Part shown: positions 12,901 through 20,476 of the stretch, piece after piece
Position numbering within the stretch: position 1 is the stretch's first letter
Layout: every line of letters begins with the position of its first letter
Source: Halovibrio variabilis
GTDB taxonomy: Bacteria > Pseudomonadota > Gammaproteobacteria > Pseudomonadales > Halomonadaceae
Direction: 5' to 3'
NCBI RefSeq assembly: GCF_007991175.1
Contig: NZ_BJXV01000013.1
Location: 62,001 to 126,000 of the forward strand
DNA length: 64,000 bases
Position numbers and translations under genes: made by a program
The notes under the pieces: generated by a model
Seen by the model: only the letters and a program-made list of their open reading frames with translations
The model's database searches: none
Told to the model about the DNA's origin: nothing

Positions 12901-13097
12901 ACGGCCACGAAACCCGCAACGCCGCCACCTCAAAAACGATCTATGCCCAATCCTGGCAGCCCCAGGTGGAAGCCGACGAGAACGCAGGCAAACTGCTGGC
13001 TACCGGCTACTCTTGCCGCAGCCAGGTGAAGCGCTACTCGGAACAAGTGCTGCCGCACCCTTTGCAAGCTCTGTTAGCGGCATTGAAACGGCATTAG
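9996..13097 (+). CDS. ydiJ: FAD/4Fe-4S D-2-hydroxyglutarate dehydrogenase, YdiJ family
   Basis: A 1033-residue fusion of an FAD-linked oxidase and an Fe-S oxidoreductase. Residues about 50-280 bind FAD (PRGGGTGTNGQSLTDGIVVD), and the C-terminal oxidase lobe ends with WGEHGKGVRSEYGPKFFG near 510. The middle cysteine-rich region carries YCNGNGACYNYD...DPMCPSW and a ferredoxin motif CLACKSCAGQCP near 685-697. The end holds a CCG-type domain (SGCCGMSGTYGHE). Length and domain order match E. coli YdiJ, which is reported to oxidise D-2-hydroxyglutarate; older annotation calls these D-lactate dehydrogenases. It stands alone on the plus strand. The family is sure; the substrate is less so. Confidence 0.88.
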   Translation: MIASLDTRTAPFERLGSDYVRFLQALKTRGFEGEIAPDYANRTVLATDNSIYQRLPQAAVYPKHGEDIERLTRLAAQTTHRGIVLTPRGGGTGTNGQSLTDGIVVDVSRHMNRIVEIDVENRRVRVQAGVIKDQLNAALKPHGLFFAPELSTSNRATIGGMIATDSSGQGSCEYGKTRDHVLELDTVLIGGKHLHSHALTPDEEQSERQQEGIIGRVHTTAAEIIDQQRDLIAAKFPPLNRCLTGYDLAHLRNGDGQLNLNSLLCGSEGSLGFLNEAVLNVLPIPKHSTLVNVRYVSFMDALRDANALKASPALPTSIETVDDTVLQLAMEDFVWDSVAEFFPATGTAPIRGINLIEFNDDDESALAKRVRAFTEHLGQDATVERLGYTLAEGRRQIQKVYAMRKRSVGLLGNVQGEKRPIAFVEDTAVPPEHLADFIAEFRAALDARGLAYGMFGHVDAGVLHVRPALDMKDPAQEALIRDISDEVVALTQKYGGLLWGEHGKGVRSEYGPKFFGELYPSLQRVKAAFDPYNQLNPGKIASPAESGGLIAKDSDPNLLTIDGVPMRGQFDRTIDERAWQAYDAAVYCNGNGACYNYDVDDPMCPSWKATRDRRHSPNGRASLIREWLRLQSQAGIDVVEESRKEKAEGSWGFMKRFPRRVANTFSRKQHHDYSHEVYDAMAGCLACKSCAGQCPIKVNVPQFRSQFLEVYHGRYLRPVRDYVIGGTELLLPTLANVAPLYNAVIGQRWVEKLMRRTLGMSDSPALSRSSVKKQLNAWGVAEATPLSLALLTEQQRANSVILVQDAFTTHFEAKLVMDVVELLSRLNLRVFVMPFSVNGKPLQVQGFLGAFERAAAKQAERLRTLARFEIPMVGIDPAMTLTYRQEYVKALGEDAVPAVLMLQEWLATRINTLAPSQLKLTDPGFKLLSHCTEKTNAPGSPKAWQQVFAAFGLELELMASGCCGMSGTYGHETRNAATSKTIYAQSWQPQVEADENAGKLLATGYSCRSQVKRYSEQVLPHPLQALLAALKRH

Positions 13098-13160
13098 GTT
13101 GTCATAAACGCATGACGAGCAAGAAGCCGTTGTACTCAACTAGATTCTTGTCTAACGTTG

Positions 13161-13172
13161 ATACAATTATTG
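13161..13172. promoter_or_regulatory. operator-like motif ATACAATTATTG upstream of RND operon 1
   Basis: This 12-mer is identical to the core of a 17-bp palindrome (42504-42520) upstream of the second RND efflux operon. Its centre CAAT-T-ATTG is symmetric. It lies 59 bp before the preferred start codon of the adaptor gene, a fitting place for a repressor site. Confidence 0.5.
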
Positions 13173-13230
13173 GTGTGCAGTGCAAAAAACTGTCACGCTC
13201 ACTATCAACGTGTACTTTTCAGGAGCCACT

Positions 13231-14292
13231 TTGCTGCCGCTACTCCCCTCCCTGGCCCGCTTAGGGGCAAGCGTTGTTTTAGTTCTGAGCCTCTCGGCCA
13301 TGGCTGCCGCTCAGGAAAACCGCGTAGAGACGCAGCTGGTCGAAGACTCTGCGCGGATAGAGATACTGCCGCTCACAGGCAGCGTCAGCGCCCCGCGCAC
13401 CTCACTGCTTTCCAGCGCTGAAGCGGGCCAGGTGAGTGAGCTAACGGTTGAGATGGGCGACATGGTCACTCAAGGCCAGCCGCTACTCTCCCTGGATACC
13501 CGCGATATTCGCCTGGAAAGCCAGCGCGCCCGCGCCGATTTGGCCCAGGCCGAAGCCGAGCGCGACGAAGCCCAGCGCTTGGTCAACGAAGCCAACCAGC
13601 TCTCGGCACAAAGTATTGCCGCCAGCGAGCGCCGCCAGCGTGAAAGCACACTGGCCGCCGCTCAAGCCACGCTGGAGGCGCGTAGAGCGGACCACCAGCT
13701 CACTCAACTGCAGCTTGAGCGTCACCAAGTGCGTGCGCCTTTTGACGCCATGGTCACCCAGCGCGAAAGCGACGTCGGCGAGTGGGTAGACCCCGGCGAT
13801 ACGCTACTCACTTTGGTCGATTTGTCCGCGCTTAGGCTAGATTTTTCAGTGCCGCTCTCCGCCTACCAACGCTTTGAAGGCTCTCAGCTAGAAGTGCGCT
13901 TAGAAGGCAGTGATCAATGGCACCCGGCGCGTACTCTCGCCCGCATTCCGCTCGATGTGAGCTCACGGCAGTTTCTGCTCCGCGCAACGCCGCAAGCGCC
14001 GTTGGCAATGCTCCCCGGCATGGCCGTGGAAGGCCGTTTACAGCTCATCGGCGAAAGCGGCCCCAGCGTGCCTCGCGATGCGCTGGTTCGCCGTCCGGAT
14101 GGTAGCGTCAGCGTTTGGCTGGCCCGCCAACGCGATGACACTTGGCAAGCGTTTGAGCAGCGGGTTGAAATCGGCAGCAGTTACCAGGGAGAGGTCGCCG
14201 TCAATGAGGGCCTATCCGCGGGAGACCGCGTGATCGTCGTCGGCAACGAACGTCTTGAAGAGGGGCAGAATGTGTCCCTCATCGACGACTAA
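13231..14292 (+). CDS. RND efflux periplasmic adaptor (membrane fusion protein) 1
   Basis: This is the adaptor linking an RND pump to an outer-membrane channel. I prefer the TTG at 13231 (353 residues) because AGGAG lies five bases upstream and the signal peptide then begins at once; a GTG at 13180 would add 17 residues and sit almost on the operator-like motif. A signal peptide ends near AMAAAQ. A biotinyl-lipoyl half domain (SSAEAGQVSELTVEMGDMVTQGQPLLSLD), a helical hairpin, the second lipoyl half (VRAPFDAMVTQRESDVGEWVDPGD) and a beta barrel follow. No lipobox is present, so it is probably not a lipoprotein. The pump gene follows after 17 bp; no outer-membrane factor is nearby. Confidence 0.88.
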   Translation: MLPLLPSLARLGASVVLVLSLSAMAAAQENRVETQLVEDSARIEILPLTGSVSAPRTSLLSSAEAGQVSELTVEMGDMVTQGQPLLSLDTRDIRLESQRARADLAQAEAERDEAQRLVNEANQLSAQSIAASERRQRESTLAAAQATLEARRADHQLTQLQLERHQVRAPFDAMVTQRESDVGEWVDPGDTLLTLVDLSALRLDFSVPLSAYQRFEGSQLEVRLEGSDQWHPARTLARIPLDVSSRQFLLRATPQAPLAMLPGMAVEGRLQLIGESGPSVPRDALVRRPDGSVSVWLARQRDDTWQAFEQRVEIGSSYQGEVAVNEGLSAGDRVIVVGNERLEEGQNVSLIDD

Positions 14293-14309
14293 AGGAGCGA
14301 TAGCCGCGT

Positions 14310-17300
14310 ATGTTTGCCGCCATTATTCGTCACGGCATCTTGGTTAGCGTGATTACACTAATCCTGCTGATTCTCGGCATTGCCGCCATTTGGCGCATTC
14401 CCGTGCAGATGATCCCCGACCTGGAAACCCGGGTCGTGGGTATCGAAACCCAGTGGCCGGGGGCCACCCCCCAGGATATTGAAAAGGATATATTGATCGA
14501 GCAGGAGGAGTTCCTGCGCAACGTGCCCAACCTGCAGCGCATGGAGTCCACCGCCAGCAGCGGCAGCGCCGAAATCGAGCTGGAGTTTCCGTTTGGCGTG
14601 GATCTCACCGAAACCTTGATCCGGGTTAACAACGCGCTTAGCCAGGTGCCTTCCTACCCCAACAATGTCGACCAGCCGCGCATCGTCGCCAACTCCTTTT
14701 CCGCCAACGCCTTTATGTACTTTAACGTTGGGCCCCGGGAAGGCAATCCGCGCCAGCTCGATATGCCCGCCATGCGCGACTATCTGGAAGACAACGTACG
14801 CCCGCGCCTGGAGGGGGTCGCCGGGGTCTCGGAAGTCACGGTTTCCGGGGGCGCCGAACGCCAGATGCAGCTGCTGATCGACCCCGAGGCGCTGGCCGCC
14901 CGCGAGCTAAGCATCAGCGATATTCAAGCGGCGCTAAGGGCGCGCAATCAGGATGTTTCCGGCGGCCACCTGGAGAGCGGCAAGCGACGCTACCTGCTGC
15001 GCACCGTGGGCCGTTTTGAGGACATTCAGAGCCTTGAATCGATGATTTTACGCCGTGACGGCGACGCGATTACCCGGCTAAGCGATGTCGCCGAGGCGCG
15101 CCAGTCCTATGCCGAACTTAGCTCCCGAGCGTACAACTCAGCGGGAGACCCCGTACTGAGCGTGCAGGTACGCCGGGAGCCGGGCGCCAATGTGATTGAT
15201 ATCAAGCGCGCCATGCTCGACGAGGTCGCGGCGCTGAATGAAGGCCTGCTGGCTCAGCAGGGCATGCGCATGACGCTCTCCAGCGACGACGTCCGCTACG
15301 TGGAGTCGTCAATTGCCAATGTGTGGTTCAACCTGGGCCTGGGTGCGCTGTTTGCCACCCTGGTGATGTACGCCTTCTTGCGCTCGGCCCGCGCGACGTT
15401 AGCCGGGGTCATCGGCATCCCTATCTGTACCATCGCCGCCTTTTTAGGCCTGCTGCTGGCAGGGCGCACGCTCAACGTTATTTCCCTGGCGGGTGTCGCG
15501 TTCGCCATTGGCATGACCATTGATAACACCATCGTGGTACTGGAGAGCGTTGAGACCCAGCGCCGCCGCGGCTTAGCGCGTTTTGAAGCCGCATTAGAGG
15601 GGGTCAAACAGGTGTGGCCCGCCGTGCTCGCCTCAACGATGACCACTGTTTTGGTTTTTGTACCGATCTTTTTTATTCAGCAAGAGGCCGGGCAGCTCTA
15701 CTCCGATATCGCCGTGGCTATCTCGACGTCGATTATTGTCTCAATGGTGGTCGCGATTACCGTTATTCCCACCTTGGGTGCGCATATCGATTTTCGCGGC
15801 AAGGAGGGCGCCTCAACGTCATCATCGCGCTGGATACGCAGCTGCCTGTGGATCGTTGAAGGCATCATTCGCACCGCTACGCGGCGATTGATTGCCATTG
15901 TGCTGGGGATCGCGGGAGGGATCGCGATATTTGTTGGCCTGACACCCCCGGCGGAGTACCTGCCGGAAGGCGAAGAGGCCAAGACCTTTGCCAGCATGAA
16001 CGCCCCGGCGAGCTACAATCTGGCCACCATGGACGCGATTGCGAAAACCCTGCAGCGGGAGCTTGAACCCCATGTGGGCGCAAACCCTGAGCGGTTTGAG
16101 CGCGGCGATACCGACGTGCCGCCGATTCTCACCATGGGCATTCAGGCCGAGGCGCAAAGTGTGCGCATCATTGCCGAAACCATCGACCCCAATCATATTG
16201 AGGCGCTGATGGACGCGCTCACCGAGCGCTATAGAGCCTACCCGGACATGCGCGCCTTCGCCGCCCGCGGCTCGATTATTTCCAGCAATGACGGCGGCAC
16301 GCGCAGCATCACCCTGGATATTGCCGGCAACGATTTAGACGAGCTTTACACTACCGCCAATACGATTTATCAGCGCGCCCAAACGGTCTTCGATAACCCC
16401 CGCATTCAGTCGCAGCCCTCGGCATTGGATCTGGGCCAGCCGCTGATTGAGGTCTACCCGAACTGGGAGCGCGCCGCCGAAGTCGGCTTGGACACCGATG
16501 CCCTGGGCATCGCCGTGGCGGTACTGACCAACGGGGCTTATCTGGATGATTTTTATCTCGACGATGAAAAAATCGATCTTTACGGCTACGGGCCCAATGC
16601 GGGCGATATTGACCTGGATGCCCTCGCCACCCTGCCCATCCACACACCGTCAGGGATTAACGTGCCACTCAATACCCTGGCTGAGATTCGCGAGACGGTG
16701 GGAACGGCCACGCTACGGCGGGTGGACGGTCGTCGCAGCGTTACCCTGGACGTCATTCCGCCGCGCAGCGTGGCGCTGGAAGCAGGCATTGAACGCATGC
16801 AGCGCGAGGTAATCGATGCCTTGAGCGATGAGGGCGAACTCCCCGCTAACATCAATGTCACGTTGAGCGGGGCGGGCGACCAACTGGATGCCACTCGCCA
16901 GGCGCTAACCGGCAATGCATTGATTGCGCTGGCGATTGTGTATCTGCTGCTGGTGGCGATTTTTGCCCACTGGGGCTACCCGCTGCTGATTCTTGCCACT
17001 ATTCCGTTAGGTGCCGCTGGCGGGATTGTCGGGCTATGGCTGATGAATACCGTGGGCGCTCTGCTGCCGAAAATTGGTTTAAATGCCATCAGCCAGCCGT
17101 TTGATATGATCACCATGCTGGGCTTTTTGATTTTGATGGGAACGGTAGTCAATAACCCGATACTGGTGGTTCATCAGGCGAGGGAGAATTTACGCACGGC
17201 GAGCATGGGCGTTCGCGAGGCCGTTCAACGGGCAGTGGAGAGCCGTTTACGGCCTATCGCCATGACCACGCTTACCACCCTGTGCGGCCTTTCACCGCTG

Positions 17301-17456
17301 GTGTTTTTGCCGGGGGAAGGCACCGAGCTTTACCGCGGCGTCGGTGCCATTGTGCTGTTCGGGCTGCTTGGCACGGCGATTGTTACCGTTACCTTCCTGC
17401 CCGCTCTAACGGTTGCCGTGCTGAGTTGGAAAGGCAAAAGAGTGGCAAACAACTAA
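14310..17456 (+). CDS. RND efflux permease 1 with divergent proton-relay residues
   Basis: A 1048-residue inner-membrane pump of the AcrB/HAE-1-like RND superfamily, with twelve predicted helices and two large periplasmic loops (about 35-335 and 560-865). In TM4 the usual VDD pair reads IDN (D405, N406). In TM10 the usual AKN reads VNN, so the lysine of the proton relay is Asn948. These changes are seen directly and set it apart from pump 2. They may define a subfamily with a different coupling mechanism rather than an inactive protein, since the gene is intact. It is paired with the adaptor just upstream and ends 11 bp from the convergent trpC stop. Substrate unknown. Confidence 0.88.
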   Translation: MFAAIIRHGILVSVITLILLILGIAAIWRIPVQMIPDLETRVVGIETQWPGATPQDIEKDILIEQEEFLRNVPNLQRMESTASSGSAEIELEFPFGVDLTETLIRVNNALSQVPSYPNNVDQPRIVANSFSANAFMYFNVGPREGNPRQLDMPAMRDYLEDNVRPRLEGVAGVSEVTVSGGAERQMQLLIDPEALAARELSISDIQAALRARNQDVSGGHLESGKRRYLLRTVGRFEDIQSLESMILRRDGDAITRLSDVAEARQSYAELSSRAYNSAGDPVLSVQVRREPGANVIDIKRAMLDEVAALNEGLLAQQGMRMTLSSDDVRYVESSIANVWFNLGLGALFATLVMYAFLRSARATLAGVIGIPICTIAAFLGLLLAGRTLNVISLAGVAFAIGMTIDNTIVVLESVETQRRRGLARFEAALEGVKQVWPAVLASTMTTVLVFVPIFFIQQEAGQLYSDIAVAISTSIIVSMVVAITVIPTLGAHIDFRGKEGASTSSSRWIRSCLWIVEGIIRTATRRLIAIVLGIAGGIAIFVGLTPPAEYLPEGEEAKTFASMNAPASYNLATMDAIAKTLQRELEPHVGANPERFERGDTDVPPILTMGIQAEAQSVRIIAETIDPNHIEALMDALTERYRAYPDMRAFAARGSIISSNDGGTRSITLDIAGNDLDELYTTANTIYQRAQTVFDNPRIQSQPSALDLGQPLIEVYPNWERAAEVGLDTDALGIAVAVLTNGAYLDDFYLDDEKIDLYGYGPNAGDIDLDALATLPIHTPSGINVPLNTLAEIRETVGTATLRRVDGRRSVTLDVIPPRSVALEAGIERMQREVIDALSDEGELPANINVTLSGAGDQLDATRQALTGNALIALAIVYLLLVAIFAHWGYPLLILATIPLGAAGGIVGLWLMNTVGALLPKIGLNAISQPFDMITMLGFLILMGTVVNNPILVVHQARENLRTASMGVREAVQRAVESRLRPIAMTTLTTLCGLSPLVFLPGEGTELYRGVGAIVLFGLLGTAIVTVTFLPALTVAVLSWKGKRVANN

Positions 17457-17467
17457 GAGTGGGCAGG

Positions 17468-18271
17468 TTAGAAAAACAGCTGCTTAAGCGCTAGGCCTGG
17501 GTCGCTTTCGCGCATAAAGACCTCGCCCACCAAGAAGCCGTTGACGTTATGGTCGCGCATTAGCTCAACGTCATCGCGGGTATGGATGCCCGACTCGGTA
17601 ATCACCGTTACGCTGTCAGGGAGACGCGGTAGTAGCTCAAGCGTGGTGTTCAAGCTGGTTTCAAAGGTATGCAAATCGCGGTTATTGATGCCCACCAGTT
17701 TGAGATCCAGCGCCAGAGCGCGTTCCAATTCATTGGCGTCGTGAACTTCCACCAACACATCCATCCCCAGCTGTTTGGCTTGCTGATTCAGGTCACGTAG
17801 CTGCGCGTCATCCAGGGCAGCCACAATGAGCAGAATGCAGTCCGCGCCAATCGCCCGGGCTTCACACACTTGGTAGCCATGGGTGATAAAGTCCTTGCGA
17901 ATCACCGGCAGCGTGCAGACATCCCGGGCCGCTATCAAATAGTCTTCATGGCCCTGAAAAAAATCAGCGTCGGTGAGCACCGACAGGCAAGCCGCACCGC
18001 CTTGCGCATAGCTTTGAGCAATATCCGCCGGATGAAAGTCTTCGCGAATCACGCCTTTTGACGGCGAGGCCTTTTTGATCTCGGCGATAATCGCCGGATC
18101 ACCGGTGGCAATGCAGGTGTTCAGGGCTTCGATAAAACCACGCGGAGCGCTCTGCTTATCGCCCAGGGCGAGCAGATCGGCTTCTGAAACGGCCTGGCGG
18201 CGTTCAGCCACTTCCTGCTCTTTGCGGGCCAGAATGCGCGTTAAAATCGTCGGGGTTGCTTGTTGCGTCAT
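17468..18271 (-). CDS. trpC: indole-3-glycerol-phosphate synthase
   Basis: Converts carboxyphenylamino-deoxyribulose phosphate to indole-3-glycerol phosphate, the fourth step in tryptophan synthesis. The 267-residue single-domain TIM barrel is not fused to TrpF. Signatures are [18 protein letters not shown] (catalytic Lys), [36 protein letters not shown] and [12 protein letters not shown]. It is the last gene of the minus-strand trpG-trpD-trpC run, separated from trpD by a 98-bp spacer filled with 15-bp repeats. An AGAG site precedes the ATG. Confidence 0.96.
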   Translation of the reverse strand: MTQQATPTILTRILARKEQEVAERRQAVSEADLLALGDKQSAPRGFIEALNTCIATGDPAIIAEIKKASPSKGVIREDFHPADIAQSYAQGGAACLSVLTDADFFQGHEDYLIAARDVCTLPVIRKDFITHGYQVCEARAIGADCILLIVAALDDAQLRDLNQQAKQLGMDVLVEVHDANELERALALDLKLVGINNRDLHTFETSLNTTLELLPRLPDSVTVITESGIHTRDDVELMRDHNVNGFLVGEVFMRESDPGLALKQLFF

Positions 18272-18282
18272 GATGATCTCTT

Positions 18283-18387
18283 ATTGTTTAAAGCTATAAT
18301 TTTAAAAGCTGTCAATTTAAAAACTGTCGATTTAAAAGCGATCTGTTTACAAACTGTCTGCGTAAAAAATTACTGCTTAAAAACGCT
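18283..18387 (-). repeat. seven 15-bp degenerate tandem repeats across the trpD stop codon and trpD-trpC spacer
   Basis: Read on the minus strand, seven consecutive 15-base units run from 18387 to 18283 with a consensus near ACAGYTTTTAAACAG. The first unit encodes the last residues of TrpD (SVFKQ) and the second begins with its TAA stop. Later units fill the spacer almost to the trpC ribosome site. Each unit is partly self-complementary (CAGTTTTTAAACTG-like). The array probably grew by tandem duplication of the trpD 3' end. Confidence 0.85.
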
Positions 18388-19389
18388 GGTGAAATGCGAA
18401 AGCTCTTTGAGCTTCTCTAGCGGCAGCTTGGAAGCCTGGGCATCCTGGGCCACCATCACGCCCTCTTTCAACGTATCGGCCACCCCCGAACAGTAAATGG
18501 CGGCGCCTGCGTTTAGCGCTACAATATCGGCGGCAGCGCCCTCCCCGGCCAACGCGGCTTTCACCAAGCGCAGGCTGTCTTCCGCGCTGGCGGCTTTTAG
18601 CGTTGCCAAGCTCTGGCGCTCAATACCCAGCTGTTCCGGGGTAATCGTATACTGGGTAATTTCGCCATCCTTAAGCTCAGCCACCAAGGTCGGCATCGCC
18701 AGGGAAATCTCGTCCAGCCCGTCCTCCGAGTGCACCACCATCACGTGGCGGCTACCCAGAGTTTGCAGCACGTCCGCCATCAGCGGCACCAGCTCCGGCG
18801 CGTAAACGCCCAGCACTTGATTGGGCGCGCCCGCAGGGTTGGTTAACGGCCCCAAAATATTAAACAGCGTGCGCACGCCCATTTCACGCCGCGGGCCAAT
18901 CGCGTGGCGCATGGCCGGGTGATGATTGGGGGCAAACATAAAGCCTACGCCCACCTGTTCGATACAGCGCGCCACTTCTTCCGGTTTAAGGTCCAGGTAA
19001 ATACCCGCCACATCAAATAAATCCGCACTGCCTGACGACGACGACACACTACGGTTGCCGTGTTTAGCCACGTGGGCACCTGCGGCCGCGGCGACAAAGC
19101 TGGCGGCAGTGGAAACATTAAACAAATTAGCGCCATCGCCGCCGGTGCCGACGATATCCACCACGTTTTCGGCATCCAGTTCAACGCGCTTCATCAGCTC
19201 GCGCATCACCTCAGCGGCGGCACTAATTTCAACGGCGCTTTCACCCTTCATGGCCAAACCGACCAGCAGGCCACCAATTTGCGCGTCACTGGCATCGCCG
19301 GTCATGATCTGTCGCATCAAGGCGTGCATGGCATCGAAAGAGAGGTCTTCGCGGCGCATCACCGCATTAATCGCGTCTCGCATTTGCAT
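18370..19389 (-). CDS. trpD: anthranilate phosphoribosyltransferase
   Basis: Transfers phosphoribosyl from PRPP to anthranilate, the second tryptophan step. The 339 residues match the family. Residues 1-65 form the helical domain. The PRPP site contains VDIVGTGGDGANLFNVSTAASFVAAAAGAHVAKHGNRSVSSSSGSADL, with the glycine-rich GTGGDG loop near residues 80-85. It starts at ATG 19389, 37 bp after the trpG stop. The last five codons belong to the 15-bp repeat array that fills the spacer to trpC. Confidence 0.96.
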   Translation of the reverse strand: MQMRDAINAVMRREDLSFDAMHALMRQIMTGDASDAQIGGLLVGLAMKGESAVEISAAAEVMRELMKRVELDAENVVDIVGTGGDGANLFNVSTAASFVAAAAGAHVAKHGNRSVSSSSGSADLFDVAGIYLDLKPEEVARCIEQVGVGFMFAPNHHPAMRHAIGPRREMGVRTLFNILGPLTNPAGAPNQVLGVYAPELVPLMADVLQTLGSRHVMVVHSEDGLDEISLAMPTLVAELKDGEITQYTITPEQLGIERQSLATLKAASAEDSLRLVKAALAGEGAAADIVALNAGAAIYCSGVADTLKEGVMVAQDAQASKLPLEKLKELSHFTSVFKQ

Positions 19390-19426
19390 GAGCAGAAGGG
19401 CCCCTAAAAGCGTGTGAAACCGGCCA

Positions 19427-20014
19427 TTAGCCGCGTTTTAAAAAGTTGGCCAACAGCGCATGGCCTTGGCGGGTAAGAATCGACTCGGGGTGAAACTGCA
19501 CCCCTTCGATGTTCAATTCGCGGTGGCGTAAGCCCATCACCAATCCGGGCGTTACGTCGTCATCGCCTGTCCAGGCAGTGACTTCTAAACAGTCGGGCAG
19601 GCTGGCTTTATCGACCACCAGCGAGTGATAACGGGTGACTTCCACGGGGCTATTTAGCCCCTCGAAGACCCCTAGGTTCGCGTGCAACACCGCCGACGTT
19701 TTACCGTGCATGACGACTGGGGCACGCACGACGTTGCCACCGTAGACTTGGCCAATGGCCTGATGGCCCAGGCAAACGCCTAAAATTGGCAGCTTGCCGG
19801 CAAAGTGTTCGATGGCAGCCATGGAGATGCCGGCCTCGTTGGGCGTGCAGGGCCCTGGCGACACAATCAGGTGCGTTGGCGCCAGCGCTTCAATTTGCTC
19901 AATGGTGATGGCGTCGTTGAGGTAAGTGACCACTTCAGCGCCCAGCTCACCCAGGTACTGGACGATATTGAACGTGAAGCTGTCGTAATTATCGATCATC
20001 AAAACCTTGTGCAC
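19427..20014 (-). CDS. trpG: anthranilate synthase glutaminase subunit (TrpG/PabA)
   Basis: A class I glutamine amidotransferase that supplies ammonia for anthranilate, and often also for aminodeoxychorismate, which would make it the partner of both TrpE and the PabB in this window. From the GTG at 20014 (AGGAG six bases upstream) it has 195 residues; ATG 19999 and TTG 20029 are alternatives. Visible motifs are [11 protein letters not shown], the oxyanion loop [11 protein letters not shown], the nucleophile elbow [11 protein letters not shown] and the catalytic His/Glu in [10 protein letters not shown]. It heads the trpG-trpD-trpC run. trpE is not upstream, which is unusual. Confidence 0.93.
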   Translation of the reverse strand: MHKVLMIDNYDSFTFNIVQYLGELGAEVVTYLNDAITIEQIEALAPTHLIVSPGPCTPNEAGISMAAIEHFAGKLPILGVCLGHQAIGQVYGGNVVRAPVVMHGKTSAVLHANLGVFEGLNSPVEVTRYHSLVVDKASLPDCLEVTAWTGDDDVTPGLVMGLRHRELNIEGVQFHPESILTRQGHALLANFLKRG

Positions 20015-20476
20015 TGACCGCTCCTGCAACGACTAAGTTTTTGCACCAACTGAGCTTGCGCCATTGCCTCACCTACTCCATTGCATCATGTCGACCACAG
20101 ACGAAACCGCTAATACAGCGATGATACCGCAACCGAGCACTGCCTTGCAGGGGTTAAGTGTCGCGCTGGGTGAGCCGACCAGCCAATGCCTTAAGTAAAC
20201 GCTTGGAAATTGCTGCGGCGAAACTAAAAAAAGAAACCGGTGGGTCAGTCATAGGGCACGCTATGCTTAAGGGTGTAATACTGTTCAGCATAGTGGCGAT
20301 TGCCGATGAAGGAAATCTTCACCAGGGTCATATCACTGTCGCCGACGCTGCATGGGAGCCGGGAAATGGGAACTGGCAACGGGCTACTGCCGTCTTTATT
20401 GTCTGCCGTCTTTTTTCGCTAGCTGTTTTAAACTCAACAGCTTTAAAACAGCTATCAAGACAGTTAGGAGAGTGGG
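20015..20476. other. 462-bp intergenic region between trpG and the metal-binding protein gene
   Basis: This is a divergent spacer at the place where trpE might be expected in a gph-trpE-trpG order. I see no TrpE-like coding remnant. An open frame at 20158-20484 has GTG start, no family signature and no ribosome site, so I do not call it. The right end holds a 12-bp inverted repeat at 20421-20453. The left end must carry the trp promoter, but no leader peptide with a run of Trp codons was recognised. Confidence 0.5.
20421..20453. promoter_or_regulatory. 12-bp inverted repeat upstream of the metal-binding protein gene
   Basis: AGCTGTTTTAAA and its exact complement TTTAAAACAGCT are separated by nine bases and end 23 bp before the start codon. 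The position suits a repressor site or an mRNA hairpin next to the ribosome site (GGAGAG, 20467-20472). It does not match the MntR or Zur consensus I know, so the regulator is open. Confidence 0.5.
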
